A DNA stretch of 64,000 bases from Triplophysa rosa (GCF_024868665.1 NC_079893.1:12903400-12967399), one strand, 5' to 3'; shown: positions 34,955 to 49,480, counted from the first letter of the stretch. Made by a program: numbers and translations. Notes: generated by a model not told the origin, from the sequence alone.

Positions 34955-36018
34955 AACTTGAGAAAAAGCAAAGCATGGGTTTTAGATCAGTTTTATTTAC
35001 CTAATAGAAAAGTCACAAATTACCCATGATGCCACTGTGAAAAAGCAATTACCTTTAAAACAAAGTAAACAGTTGGTTATTAGCTTTAGGAGGCAGACTT
35101 TACTGCGACCAGCCCTGTTAACTGTAAATTGCACATATTTACAACCATTCCATTCTCAGACATAGTCACCACCAAATGTCTATACAATTAAAGCACATTG
35201 CAAAACCGCAACAACAAAAACAGGCGTTACGATATATCAGTTTGGAAAGGGTTTGACCCACATCGAACCACATATGACTATTACCTTTAAATGCGGAAGA
35301 ATATAGCAGTAACCTGCAAAACCTAACAGCAGCGTTGTTTGCTACGAACACCCACTCATTACAGTAAAAACAGTGAGTGATTCCTGGAATTTATAACAAC
35401 ATGAAACCACAGTATAGCATGCAAAAACACTTACAGTGACACGTAACAGCACATTCTTACCTCCCACCTTATTATGTGGCACAGTAAACAATTTTGATAG
35501 TTTGCAATCACACTGAACATGTTTTTTTTTGCAAAGTGAAACAAGTCTTTTTACTGACTGACCAGCATGTATGATTGTTTTGTGATAAAATATGAGGCTG
35601 TTGAGTTAATTTGTGACTGCACATTAAAATTTGCAAATTAAATTCATTAAACTGAACATGTTTTCTAGGGGTCATAAGAGGAACATGTGAACCTGTAAGT
35701 AAAAGCCTGTGCATGTGCCAGCAGGCCTATCCTGTGTATCAAAAGAGCATAAAACAGAAAACAATGCCAGCGTGTGAATGAGATTCAGGTGAACATCAGT
35801 ACAAGTGTATGTTAATAGATGAGGTTTCTTGCTGTAAAAACGGTAACGAAATGTTTTACACATCACCTGTCACCAAGGATGGATTATGGATCAGACCAGT
35901 TGCCTTAGAGCTTTTAACATCAATGTCTACTCCCACTGAGAATTAAGCATTTGTCTTATCGCATCCAGTGTGTGGAATATGATCAAAATATGATCAACAA
36001 ATATTTAAAAACACCATT
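34955..36018. other. AT-rich gene-free stretch between the duplicated units
   Basis: No coding evidence. The open frames on the minus strand at 35508-35866 have no motif. Confidence 0.35.
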
Positions 36019-36019
36019 A

Positions 36020-36290
36020 AGGGAAAAGTTAGCCATAAATGAAAATTCAGTCGTCATTTAACCATTTTCATGTCATTTCAAACCTGTATGACTGACTTTC
36101 TTCTGTAGAACACAAAGATATTTGGAAGAATGTTTTTGTGTGTACAGTGAAAGTCTGTCATGAAATGTTGCTCAAAAGATCGTTTTTAGTGTTCCAAAGA
36201 GGAAGGAAATTCCTTTAAAACTATGTTTAAAACTACATGAGTACATGATGTATTTGGGTAAACTGTCTCTTTAAATGACACAATAAATCA
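36020..36290. mobile_element. teleost MITE (GTTCACCCAAAAATGAAA type), diverged
   Basis: AAGGGAAAAGTTAGCCATAA, ATGAAAATTCAGTCGTCATT and TTCTGTAGAACACAAAGATA then TTTGGAAGAATG follow the consensus of a very common fish MITE. The right end is GTAAACTGTCTCTTTAAATG. A second, partial copy is at about 47830-47900. Confidence 0.65.
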
Positions 36291-36354
36291 ACAATACAGA
36301 ACTGTTCAGCCGCATGTGTATGACTAACACTCCAATTACAAGTTATCGCATGCG

Positions 36355-37028
36355 CCAAAACAAGCATGGTTGGTGTTTATACTAAACCAATCGTTTGGAG
36401 CACATTTGGTTTTAATTCCACTGATTTGATTAACTTGACCTGTATTGTTCTGGGCTATTACCATAAATCCATTCCTTCGAAACATATGGCCTCTAGCAGG
36501 TGAGACTTGTCATGGTTCTGCCACTGTATCAAGAAAGACATGACAAGATGAGGCAGAATCATGACAGAGCCTCATGTTTTGTGTAGAGAGAGATATGGCA
36601 AGCACTCTCTCTGGTCTCGTCTTTGTCCCCGCCCCCTCATTTCCTCATTATTGCTTGTTAATGATTCCATGCCCTGCACCTGTTCCCCTCTTGATTTGAT
36701 CCCTTTATAATGCCCCTGTGTTTTCTGTCCTGTGCTGGTTCATTGTGATTGATGGTGAGTGCCTGTGCCTTGTTTAGTCTAGTCTAGTCTAGTCTAGTTA
36801 TTTGTAGTTCATGTCTAATGTTAACTTTAGTCTTGTGTAGTGTAATTAGTCTTAGTCCTAGTCCTGTCCTGTCTTGTCATGTTATTATAATGTATTCCCC
36901 TGTTTTTTTATGTTACCCCCTCGTGGGTTTTTGGTTTTGTCTTTGTTATCATTAAACGTCTTGTTAACCCCTTACCCGCTGTCTGCGCCTGGGTCCTCTG
37001 TCCGTGTCTCACCTCCACGATCATGACA
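36355..37028 (+). repeat. duplicated unit, copy 2: 153-bp arm plus solo LTR with target duplication
   Basis: The arm 36355-36507 matches 34270-34422 at near-identity and is followed by an LTR at 36508-37028 (521 bp). The bases on both sides of the LTR are GAGACT (36502-36507 and 37029-37034). The LTR carries CCCTTTATAATGCCCCTG and a (TCTAG)n run at about 36776-36798. A solo LTR implies recombination between two LTRs of a former complete element. Confidence 0.8.
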
Positions 37029-37349
37029 GAGACTAAACATGAGTAGTTACCCACAACAGTTAGTGAATGAGAGGGGTGGGTGAAATGCAGATCAGGCACA
37101 ATCCAGTAAAACCACAATCTGGAGTGTTTGTGAACTGAGAACAGAAAGTGACATGAGAATCAAACTCAGTGGAGCTCTATACCGCAACACTGTTGCCTGT
37201 AGTTTCTGCCAAGATCCATCATTATAATAAGAAGATATCACACTGCAGATCATGTGAAAATGATTTTAAAGCCACTTGACAAGTATGATACATACTTATT
37301 GTTGTGATTTAACACCACAGTTAAGATGCCAAAAACATATATGTAGAAC

Positions 37350-38572
37350 CAGAGGTGGGTAGTAACGCGCTACATTTACTTCGTTACATTTACTTGAGTA
37401 ACATTTTGGAAAATATGTACTTTTTAAGTAAAATTAAAAGTGTGAACTTTTACTCTTACTTGAGTAAATTTCTAATAGAAAATCTGTACTTTTACTTCGT
37501 TACATAACTTACATTGCGTGACGTTCCTTCGTTCCTTCATTTTAAAATATGCTTTTTAAAACGCGTTGTTTATTTCAAGGTCGTCGTCTCTGCTTACGGG
37601 CATTCCCGAGTGATCGATTCTTTTGAGTCGATTCTTTTGAAAGCATTAATTGAACAATGGGCAAAACCATTTGAATAGGCTAATGAATCAGTTCAAATGA
37701 TTTGTTCAGTTCGCAGCACGATCTGAATCATCTGAAGCAGGATTACTCACTCCTCGTAGCGCGAAATTTAAGAACACGCAGAACACAAAGAGCGTTGGAT
37801 GAAGTGGATATTAATCTATATCTATACAATAAAAACTGCAAATGTGTCATATTGTTTGCCAGCAATGATAAATAACCGCCATTTGCGCGCACCCGCGCGA
37901 CCTGTTCGTCAGACACAGCAACATGCGCGTTACCTGTCAGACACAGAGACGTGGGCTTGCAGAAATATACATTTGAAGAACAGAAGGAAGAAAACTTGTT
38001 GATGGGCGTGTGGTTCACTGTTTACTGTTTGTTTACAAGTAAGAGCGTTTCACAACACACACGTGACACAACACGAGAAAACATGAGCTTTGTTCAAAAA
38101 TGTGTATTTCATTTAAGAGAGCACTGCAGATGCTCTAGATCATCTTAGGAAATGCTCTGAGTTTAGTTCATGCTTTAGTTTGACATGGTCTATTATTCTA
38201 AATAAGTTGTGTAAACTACATTGACATCAGGACTAGATGAAATTTACAGAAATGCTTGTCTCTTCTGTGTTTGTCTATTCTTTAGTCTCTCTAGTATATT
38301 GCAAAGATATCTTCTTATGATAATTAAAAATATTGATTAAAATGTAATATTAAAATATTGGCGTTAATATTAATTTTATGTAGTAGGCCTATATAATCAG
38401 ATACAAAGTAACTAAGTAACTAGCTACTTGAGTAGTTTTTTCATTGCATACTTTTTTACTTTTACTCAAGTAATTTTTAAACTAGTGACTTTTACTTTTA
38501 CTTGAGTAACAATTTCTCTAGTTACTTGTACTTTTACTTGAGTAAAGATTTTGGCTACTCTACCCACCTCTG
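37350..38572. mobile_element. non-autonomous hAT element, 1223 bp, perfect 8-bp target duplication
   Basis: TGTAGAAC flanks both ends (37342-37349 and 38573-38580). The ends are CAGAGGTGGGTAGTA and, inverted, CAGAGGTGGGTAGAGTAG. The subterminal zones are rich in TTACTTGAGTAA-type words in both orientations. No transposase frame was found inside. A related element is at 47.7-48.6 kb. Confidence 0.9.
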
Positions 38573-38585
38573 TGTAGAACTCTTA

Positions 38586-38979
38586 TGCTGTGTTCACACC
38601 AAACGCGAATTAAGAGATTTGCATGAGTAAATTACTGTACATACAATGCAAAGTCAATGTAAAAACGCAACAACCTCGCAACAGGCGACACGAATGAAGC
38701 GAATCAGGCGGCGAAAATGGTCTTTCGCGCAGGTCGGAAAATTTCAACTCGAGCTACAAACTGTTTGACACGTCCGGACTGGTGAAGACACTCCCCATCG
38801 CGCAATGTTTTTGGTGAGAAAATAACAAACTATTCCTGTGAGTAATAAAGAGCGAGAAAGAATTCGTGTTTGGTGTGTTTCAGCACACATAATGTTTTTC
38901 GAACTATAAATAACGAACTATTCCCCCAAGTAATGAAGAGCGAGGAAAGCAATGCTTCACATTTGGTGTGAACACAGCA
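38586..38979. mobile_element. MITE with 3-bp TTA duplication (PIF/Harbinger-like), 394 bp
   Basis: It starts TGCTGTGTTCACACCAAACG and ends TTTGGTGTGAACACAGCA, flanked by TTA at 38583-38585 and 38980-38982. Three-base TWA-type duplications point to PIF/Harbinger. The right flank continues TGCTGTGTTCGCGGTAAACA, which looks like the start of a second, more diverged member. Confidence 0.75.
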
Positions 38980-39039
38980 TTATGCTGTGTTCGCGGTAAA
39001 CACGCCGCCTGACTCGCATCATTCACGTTGCCCGGCACA

Positions 39040-39496
39040 ATTTCACGTCTATGTGCGTCGTTACTGAGTCCCAACACGACACAGGGGTGCCTCAGGGCTC
39101 AGTGCTTGGTCCGTTGCTATTTTATATATACATGACATCCCTAGGCTCTGTCATTCGGAAACATGGCTTTTCCTATCACTGCTATGCGGATGATACACAA
39201 CTCCACCTGTCATTTCAGCCTGACGATCCGACTGTCTCTGCACGCATTTCAGCATGCCTAGCCGACATCTCGCTCTGGATGAACGACCATCACCTGCAGC
39301 TGAACCTTGCTAAAACAGAACTGCTTGTAATCCCGTCCGACATAAAGAGTCATCACAACTTCTCCATTCAACTGGGCTCATCAACCATCACATCTTCCAG
39401 AAAGGCCAGAAACCTGGGAGTGGTGATCGACGATCAGCTTAACTTCACTGATCAGGTTGCCAGCACCACCCGGTCCTGTATATTCATCCTCTAAAA
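39040..39496 (+). pseudogene. L2-like LINE reverse transcriptase, 5' piece
   Basis: The frame contains [20 protein letters not shown] and [13 protein letters not shown] (RT motif with catalytic DD), then [20 protein letters not shown] and [14 protein letters not shown]. It lies at the 5'-truncated start of an L2-like LINE. The frame runs into the hAT terminus at 39497 and stops 4 bases later by chance. Confidence 0.85.
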
Positions 39497-41990
<2,494 letters not shown>

Positions 41991-42720
41991 CTCTACAATA
42001 TTAGGAAAATTAGACCTTTCCTATCCGAGCATGCTACGCAAGTCCTAGTCCAGGCTCTTGTTCTGTCCAGACTGGACTACTGCAATGCGCTACTGGCTGG
42101 ACTTCCAGCTTGCACAACCAGACCTCTACAGATGATCCAGAATGCAGCGGCAAGAGTGGTCTTCAATGAACCAAAGAGAGCGCACGTCACTCCTCTCTTC
42201 ACTAAGTTACATTGGCTCACTATAGTCGATCGAATCAAATTCAAGACTCTGCTCCTGGCCTATAAGACCACCACTGATTTGGCACCCCCTTACCTTCACT
42301 CGCTAATGCAGATTTATGCAGACTTGTGGTGCCATCCCAAATGCAGACTTGTGGTGCCATCCCAAAGAGGTAAAAAATCTCTCTCAGATACCTTCTCGGC
42401 ATCGGTTCCACATTTATGGAATGATCTGCCCGCTGCTACAAGATCAGCAGATTCTGTAGCCATCTTTAAGAACCGTCTGAAAACACATTTCTTCTGTCAA
42501 CACCTGACTGATCAGTTCTGACTTCAATCTCTTTTCTACTCTTTCAAAAAAAAAAAAAAAACTTAGCGCTGTTTACTGTGGCAGGCTATATGAGACCAGT
42601 TTTCTTTTATTGCACTTATGCTTTTTGTTGTCCTTATGTTGTTCCAATTGCTTCCATTGTTTCCACTTGTCACTTTGGATAAAAGCGTCTGCTAAATGAC
42701 TAAATGTAAATGTAAAATGT
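41991..42720 (+). pseudogene. L2-like LINE reverse transcriptase, 3' piece and tail
   Basis: It continues the RT after the hAT insert: KIRPFLSEHATQVLVQALVL, then LDYCNALLAGLPACTTRPLQ, MIQNAAARVVFNEPKRAHVT and the C-terminal FKNRLKTHFF, ending in a stop near 42521. The tail TTTGGATAAAAGCGTCTGCT then AAATGTAAATGT ends the element at about 42720. A 30-bp direct duplication (GCAGACTTGTGGTGCCATCC) near 42320-42365 lengthens the frame. Confidence 0.85.
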
Positions 42721-43279
42721 ACATTGATTTCATATGTAATTTACTCGCGCAACCCGATTCATGTCATTTGCGTCGCCTACCTCGAGTTTGCGTCTTTTCA
42801 CATCTTTGCATTTACTTTGTATGTAATTTACTACATACACATAAACCCACATAAAGACACTTTCATGAAACGTCCTTTACCTGCAAACTCGATTAGGCCT
42901 ATATTGGTTTGATTTCAATATAATATGATTTCATTTGTACATGCAGAGGAAGTACAAGTGCATAGGTTTTTAAAGCAAGCTCTTAACAGTAAGCAGTGGG
43001 AAGATTACAAAATATTATAGAAAAATAATGCTGGCAGTTGAATTTATAATGTTGGGAGTCACAGCTGACAATGCCTGGGCCTTATCGTGCCCCCTCTAGG
43101 GGTCCCGCCTCCCAGTTTGGGAACCATTGAAATAGGTTATTCTTGCTACTGTACCTTTAAATGTTGTTTATAAAGATCTGATACTGAAAAGTGCTGGAGA
43201 GTAATTAACAGGAATAAGATGCATTCCACACACTCACTGCTGAACCAGTGCACACTCATTCAAGGTCTCAAGCACAATA
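42721..43279. other. non-coding stretch with an hAT end remnant
   Basis: CCCAGTTTGGGAACCATTG at about 43112-43130 is the inverted CAGTGGTTCCCAAACTGGG end of the Charlie family. The matching other end was not found. The first part (42735-42800) has a Harbinger-MITE-like CGCGCAACCCGATTC. Confidence 0.45.
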
Positions 43280-43842
43280 TGTCATGAAAAGTGTGCAGAA
43301 GAACCCAATTGCAGGCAGCGGGGAATGAGGTTAACAAAAAACAAGACTTTATTTACAAGAAACACAAAACAAAAACCCACGATGGGGGAAAACACAATAC
43401 AACAAGATAATGACAGGACGACTACTAACTAACACTAAACTGAAAATAAACAACACTAGATAAACCAAACTAAACACTTACTAACTGACAGGACACTCCA
43501 AACGGACCACGAGCACGGGAGACACAGGAAATAACAGGATACAATAAACAAGGAACGCCACCAAAGACACCATATACAATGCACGAGAACAGGACAAAGA
43601 AACAAGAGGGTATTTAAAGGAAAGACAAACAAGGGATAACGAACGAGGACAGGTGTGGAACATAAAACACAAGTGGGAGACAATACAGGAAACGAGAGGG
43701 GCGGGGCCACAGACAAGACACTAGAAAACACAAGGAAAATAAAAAACAAACATATCATGGCTTCTCACATAAAACAAGGGATCCTGCCGTGATTCTGCTA
43801 CAAGATCAAAAAAGACATGACCAGATGGGCAGAATCACGACA
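43280..43842 (-). repeat. solo LTR, 563 bp, with 5-bp target duplication CAATA
   Basis: On the minus strand it starts TGTCGTGATTCTGCCC at 43842 and ends CTTTTCATGACA at 43280. CAATA flanks it at 43275-43279 and 43843-43847, as Ty3/gypsy-type integration leaves. A TTTAAATACCC promoter-like block lies near 43614. No internal part remains. Confidence 0.82.
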
Positions 43843-43847
43843 CAATA

Positions 43848-44944
43848 TCTCGAGAAAGGTTTACAGGCGAATAAACAGAGAAAGTCATTGCATTTTATAT
43901 GGGCACAATAACTGGAAGTGCATGGCTGCCTGTAATCATTTGCATGCTCTGTAAAAAGATGGAGGTGGATAGAGAGTGTTAGCCTCCCGCTTGGGTGAAC
44001 GGTGACCATGCCAGTGTAATAACAGAGCTGTCATGGTAAGCAACATGCTGGAGATCTGTTAGATGGAGGGTGTAATTACTTGGTGAGTCTGGCCTGCTTC
44101 TATTTGGGATAATTGCTTGTATACGCAGTCTCTTCTTCTCTCATAACAGCCTCTGTTTGTCAGCGTGAGATATTGTATGTGCAGGATCTCGAATCAGAAA
44201 TAAATGTTTATATAAAGCTAAGTTTGTAAAAGCTTAATGTAGTGTTGACCTTTTGGGGTTCACAACATGCTGTTGTGGTTTGATGTTGATCTGTATGAAC
44301 AGATGCTCGCCTCTCTGTTTTACTGGATTTTTCAAAATATGACTTGACGTTACACCAAAGCTAGCAATTATTCATTTAACTTGAATTAACTTAGCCAAAA
44401 ACAAGATTATAATTTTAAACATTTGTGCTTTATAGTCATTTAAAACAATTGCTAAACATTAGAGCGTGACTTGAATGTCATGCATTGTTTCAAACCAGAG
44501 CAGTTGTTAAAGGGCTACAAATCAAGCTGTGCAGCGAGGACTGAGTCTGTGAAACAAAAGAAGGACTGTGTTTGACTCGCATCATTGAGTTCTTTGGGTT
44601 GCAAATGGACAAGAACTGCTGGCTTACTGTAAGGCACATGGGGAAAACAGGCACGATTTAGTGAGCATCAGTGTTTCCCTGGGCACCAAACTGGCAGAGC
44701 AATTACCGAACAGTGGCCCAGCTGGCAGTGAGCTAACAGGATTATTCTAAAATGAGTCATGGTGATGCACAATGCCAATGTGTCCAAATGTTACATCCCT
44801 GCAGATCTAAAAGGTGTTCAAAATGTCATTTATTTATTCGTGCAAATCACGTTCTGCGTGACAAGTCAAAAGTTAAAATCTAAAATCTGACTCTAAAATA
44901 TCTAAATGCTGTTAATAGTTTAAACTCGTACAAATGTAACATAT
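43848..44944. other. gene-free stretch
   Basis: No coding or repeat structure supported. Confidence 0.35.
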
Positions 44945-45066
44945 TGTCAGAGGGGTAGCGCAGTGGGAATGTGCACGTGCTATGGACTGTAAGAGCTGTT
45001 GGCGCAGAGAGATCTGGTTTGAGTCTGACCTGTCTGTGTCCCCTTTCTTACCCCCTACACTTCACT
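44945..45066 (+). repeat. tRNA-derived SINE-like element
   Basis: A-box-like GGGGTAGCGCAGTGGG and B-box-like GGTTTGAGTCTG, about 55 bp apart, followed by CCTGTCTGTGTCCCC. Diverged. Confidence 0.5.
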
Positions 45067-45388
45067 CTATTAAGAACAAAATCTGATCTGATCTGAAGAT
45101 AACGAAGCCACAATACGAAACTGTTTCACATGTATTACTAACAAAGACATTGTACAAACCAGTAGATTGAAGGTGTATGTGTATAAACGTCTTAATTACG
45201 GATGTAACCTCAGTTCCCTGATGGAGGGAACGAGATGTTGTGTCAAACCGACAGATGGGGTTTGATCTTGAGAACCTATCAACTCTGACTGTACTTTTTA
45301 AAAGGCCAATGAAATTGGCGAATGGTATGACGCGCCAGTCTCCACCCCGTACATACGGGTATAAAAGGAAGATGGCGCACCCATACAT

Positions 45389-46000
45389 TCACCTTTTGGG
45401 CTGAGGAACCTGGGAGGATACCCGGGTCGCTGCAAACTCTAGACACTCGTTGGACACAGAGAGTGCCTGTAGATCCCCTACCCTCTTGATAGAGGTGAGC
45501 GCCACTAGGAGAGCCGTCTCCATCGTGAGATGAGGTAGAGCGGCCTTTCCTAGGGGCTCAAACGGAGCCCTAACAAGGCCCGCAAGGACCACATTAAGGT
45601 CCCAAGAGGGTACAGAGCGTGGTCGGGGAAGATTTAACCTCGCGCCCCTGAGGAAACTGATGACCAGGTTGTGCTGTCCCAGATACTTACCTGCAATCCT
45701 ATCGTGATGTGCAGCAATGGCGGCAACATACACTTTAAGGGTGGATGGCGAGAGATTGCTTTCTAGAAGAAAGGACAGCACGACACTGATCGCACAACTC
45801 TGTGGGTGTTCCCGGCGGGAAGCACACCAGGACGAGAAGAGGCGCCACTTGTAGGAATAGAGGCGCCTAGTGGCAGGAGCCCTGGCCTGAGTGATCTCCT
45901 CGTCCCGTCCAGGAGCCAGACATGGAGTCTCCAGAGGTCTGGTCTCGGGTTCCAGACCGTGCCCTTCCCCTGAGAAAGCAGGTCCTTGTCCTGGGCTCAA
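45389..46000 (-). pseudogene. DIRS tyrosine recombinase, N-terminal and middle part (copy 3)
   Basis: A 203-codon frame with ITQARAPATRRLYSYKWRLF, VLSFLLESNLSPSTLKVYVA, HNLVISFLRGARLNLPRPRS and METALLVALTSIKRVGDLQA. The last is the start of the catalytic domain, with its arginine (KRVGDL). The C-terminal H-R-Y catalytic part is deleted and the frame runs into the terminal repeat. Confidence 0.82.
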
Positions 46001-46510
46001 CCAGCCGTAGATGGGAGCTCCAGGGAGTCCTCTGCATCAGATGTCCGGAAGTCGCCATCCGATGCTGCGACGAACACTTCGTCCTCGTCACCATCTCCGC
46101 TATGAGACGGTCCACTGCCGCTCATCGGAGTCGGGACAGGTGAGCGTGCCGGGGCATGGACGGCAGGCTCGGAAGCCGTCGCGGTGTGGGAAGCAGACGG
46201 TGTTGTGGCTGTGTCCATGCAGAACACAGCCGCATGTCACCGCAACACCCTGATCGACATGTGCTCGCAGTGCGGACATGTCAGATCTACGAACGCTGTC
46301 TCAGCATGCTTGAGCCCCAAGCATTTGACACAGGATTTGTGACCATCTGGGTCGAGAACAAAGCGGCCACACCCAAGATTACAGCGGCGACACGTGCACG
46401 CTGTAGGAAATTCTCAACTCTTTTAGGGAAATTTGCTCTTTTGGACACTTATGACTTTCCACCGAAACGCCCGAGGGGAGTCGTACCGAGAGGCCGAGTC
46501 CGCTGATCTG
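45997..46510 (-). pseudogene. DIRS gag remnant (copy 3)
   Basis: The frame 45997-46227 is a Ser/Ala/Asp-rich piece (SGDGDEDEVFVAASDGDFRT) like the acidic hinge of DIRS Gag. Upstream minus-strand sequence (46230-46500) resembles the Cys-containing part of copy 2, with frame changes. It is fused directly to the recombinase at about 46000. Confidence 0.5.
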
Positions 46511-47030
46511 CGTCGTATGGTCCAGTAGTACAGAGAGATAAGCGCTTTGCATATAAAGATGCTCAGCAGGTTTCGAAGAACAAAAGGTGAATGAATAGAC
46601 CATTTGCCAATTTCATTGGCCTTTTAAAAAGTACAATCAGAGTTGATAGGTTCTCAAGATCAAACCCCACCTGTCAGTTCGACACAATCTTGAGAGACCG
46701 ACAGAAAGGGAACTAGTGTCACCAAACCAAATTCATCATTTTAAACTAGTGTTCATCACTTAAAAACCTTCCTGTTGTCATGAACTTGTATCACTGTCTG
46801 TCCTCCATAAAACACAAAAGATGTTAGTGACTGAAAGCCTCAGTTCTCGATTCACTTTCATTATATGGAAAAAAACAGCAGCATCAACTTTCATCTATAA
46901 AAATATTTTTGGATATTTTCTTCGCAGGGTCCCCCTGAAAGGATTAGTTTTGAGAGAACTATCCCTTTCAGGTGGGAGATGGAGAGATAAATGATATTCT
47001 AATCTTTTAAGTAATTGTGATTAGTATTAA

Positions 47031-47585
47031 AGGGGTCATATGGCACGAACACGTGCTTTTCTTTGGTGTGTTATAAGTTGCCCATGCATGTATTAGACAT
47101 GTAAAATTGCAAAAATTAAAGTGTCAGAACAAAAGATGCATTCTATCTAAAAGTGAGTGCTCACCCAGACCTGCATGAAACGCCTTGTGTAACCACACCC
47201 CCACAAATCTACGTCAGTTCATGGCATGATTTGACTAAGACCGCCCAAATGTATACGCCATTAAGATGGACGTATCTGCCAGTACAATTGCTTTGGAACC
47301 AGATGTTCCAAATATGGTAAGAGGCGTCACATTTCCATCACAAGCTTGCAGTATTCGACCAATCACTACTCACTGGTTAACTGGCCAATCATAGCACACC
47401 TCACTTTTCAGAGCGATGAGCTTTGTTAAAAATCTGCGCATTTCAGAGAGATGGGGCAAAGAGGAGATACAAACATGCACGGTATGTGGAAAATACAGCG
47501 TTTTTGAACCTTAAATCATGTATACACATAGCATTACATCTAAAACAAACGATAATATTAGTTTTAGCCGTGTCATATCACCCCT
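47031..47585. mobile_element. MITE with TTAA target site, 555 bp
   Basis: TTAA (47027-47030) and TTAA (47586-47589) flank AGGGGTCATATGGCACG and, inverted, AGGGGTGATATGACACG. A TTAA duplication suggests piggyBac or Kolobok. No transposase inside; the plus-strand frame at 47423-47632 has no motif. Confidence 0.75.
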
Positions 47586-47726
47586 TTAAGGTCAAGTCAA
47601 GCAAACCAATGAGCCAGAGATTTCAAGTTTGAAATCTAACTTACTGTATTCAACTTGTTAAACTTTAGTAGGCAGAGGAGAATTGTCGCAGACTCAGCAC
47701 AATACCAAGCAATAAGGTGTAAGCAG

Positions 47727-48613
47727 AGGTGGGCAGTGATGAAGTAAATTTACTTGACTATTGCAGTATACTTTTTTGAGTATCTGTACTTAACTTGTAT
47801 AAATTTTTTCTGGAAACTTGTGACTTTAAAAGGACATTTACTCACCCTGTATGATGTTTTCTTTTGCAGAACACAAAAGAAGATATTTTGAAGAATGTTG
47901 GTAAAATCCCCTTTTTGCTAAAACCCCTTAAAGCTGTTATAAAATGCACTGTAACACAGCTTCGCAGTGATTTATAAAATGGTTATTACATATGCGTAGC
48001 AAGGCCAAGAAACACAGATGCAACAAAAGTGGTAGAGTGATACCATATGTAATGCAGTCAGCAGTTACAAATCGGGTATTTTATAATGGCTTAAGTTTAT
48101 TTATAGTGCTTTTTACAATTTTCATTGTTATAAAGCAGCTGTACATGAAACATAATTACTATAAGCAAAACATTAAATTCATAAAAGTAAATTAAGAAGA
48201 ACAAAAAGAATCGAGTAAAAGTTTATTCATTTCTGAGCATTTAATTTAATTAACACTGTCAAAATTGAGTTATTCACATATTCTCATTCTGTGACAGTTT
48301 ATTTGCGTTATGTGATGCATAATCTGTGATGCACAATTTCTTTATATTGTGTAAATTTTGAGACCTTTTTTGAAAACATTAACTTTGAAAACATGTAAAC
48401 TTTAATCTACAAAGTCCAATGGAATGCAAAACTTTGAAGCTCGATATACAGTATATAGAACCTTATAATTCCAATGCGATTAATTGAAAATTACTTTTGA
48501 CATTTAAGTAACTTTACAAGCAAATACTTCTATAGTTTTACTTGTAATGGAGTAATATTTTGCCATCTGTACTTTCAATCAAGTGATGGAGTTCTATACT
48601 TCTATCTGTACCT
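47727..48613. mobile_element. diverged hAT element related to 37350-38572, with nested LINE tail
   Basis: It starts CAGAGGTGGGCAGTGATGAA and ends CATCTGTACTTTCAATC...CTGTACCTCTG. Acttgagtat-type words fill the ends. The flanks do not match. Inside lie a MITE piece (about 47830-47900) and a LINE 3' end, TTTATTTATAGTGCTTTTTA (about 48088-48190). Confidence 0.55.
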
Positions 48614-48614
48614 C

Positions 48615-49478
48615 TGGATATACTCAAAACAGGCTCAAAACATGATGATGCAAGATACAAGACAACAGGAGTGCCAATGAGAGGCTAGAAGGAAATTAAA
48701 AGACTGTAAAATAATGATACAGTACACTATAGTCTCTCCAGTTGTTTGCAAACTCTTAAACAACATAGCTGTTACTTCAACTGTTCAACAATGTGTGAAA
48801 TAGAGCAAATGAGGCATGAATCAGCAATACAGCGTCATCAAACCCTCTGTCTGTGAATATTTTTTTAAAAACAAAAAATTCCACATACAATAAAAAGTTC
48901 AATATAGGACAGTCTAAAACACACTCAAAGATCTAATCTGTATTAAATTACTATTTACCACCATTCTTTTAATTACTCCAGATCCACAATTACATCTATG
49001 AGCATCAATTATTTGTTTCTTGTTATGCAACAGCATAATCCTTTATTGAGTAAGATTCCTGGTAAAATTGCATTTTCCCCACATTCCTTGGATTATCACA
49101 GCAGTGAAGAATATGTATGTAGATGCATTATCTTTTATGGTATTGGCAGTATCTGACTGTACAGACAGGATTCTCTCATGGAGCACCTCTGAAGCTGCAG
49201 GGCAGGATTACAAGAACAAAGAGACCAGGGTGAAGAAAAAGATCCTGATCCTTTATCCCCCCTTTCAACTCTCATGAATTCCTCAATCTCTTCCAAATGA
49301 GCCTCTCTTTCTTATCGCAATGATGATACTCTCTCTCTCTCTTGCTTCCCTGTCACATTGTGTTCTGCTAATAGACAGGTAATGTTCCCACTCATTTTCA
49401 TTATTCCGATTAAAACTCAATTCTACTAGGCAGAGCTTTCAGCCACCTGAGCAGAAACTGCAAGATTTAAATATCATG
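48615..49478. other. gene-free stretch
   Basis: No gene or repeat supported; short TC-rich part near 49330. Confidence 0.35.
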
Positions 49479-49480
49479 TA

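Larger units (their letters stand above)
45188..46713 (-). mobile_element. DIRS family 1, internally deleted, 1526 bp (copy 3)
   Basis: The ends are CGTCTTAATTACGGATGTAA (45188) and CCGACAGAAAGGGAAC (to 46713), with inverted terminal repeats of about 150-220 bp. Only a gag piece and the N-terminal recombinase remain; RT, RNase H and the internal complementary region are missing. No target duplication, as for the other copies. Confidence 0.87.
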
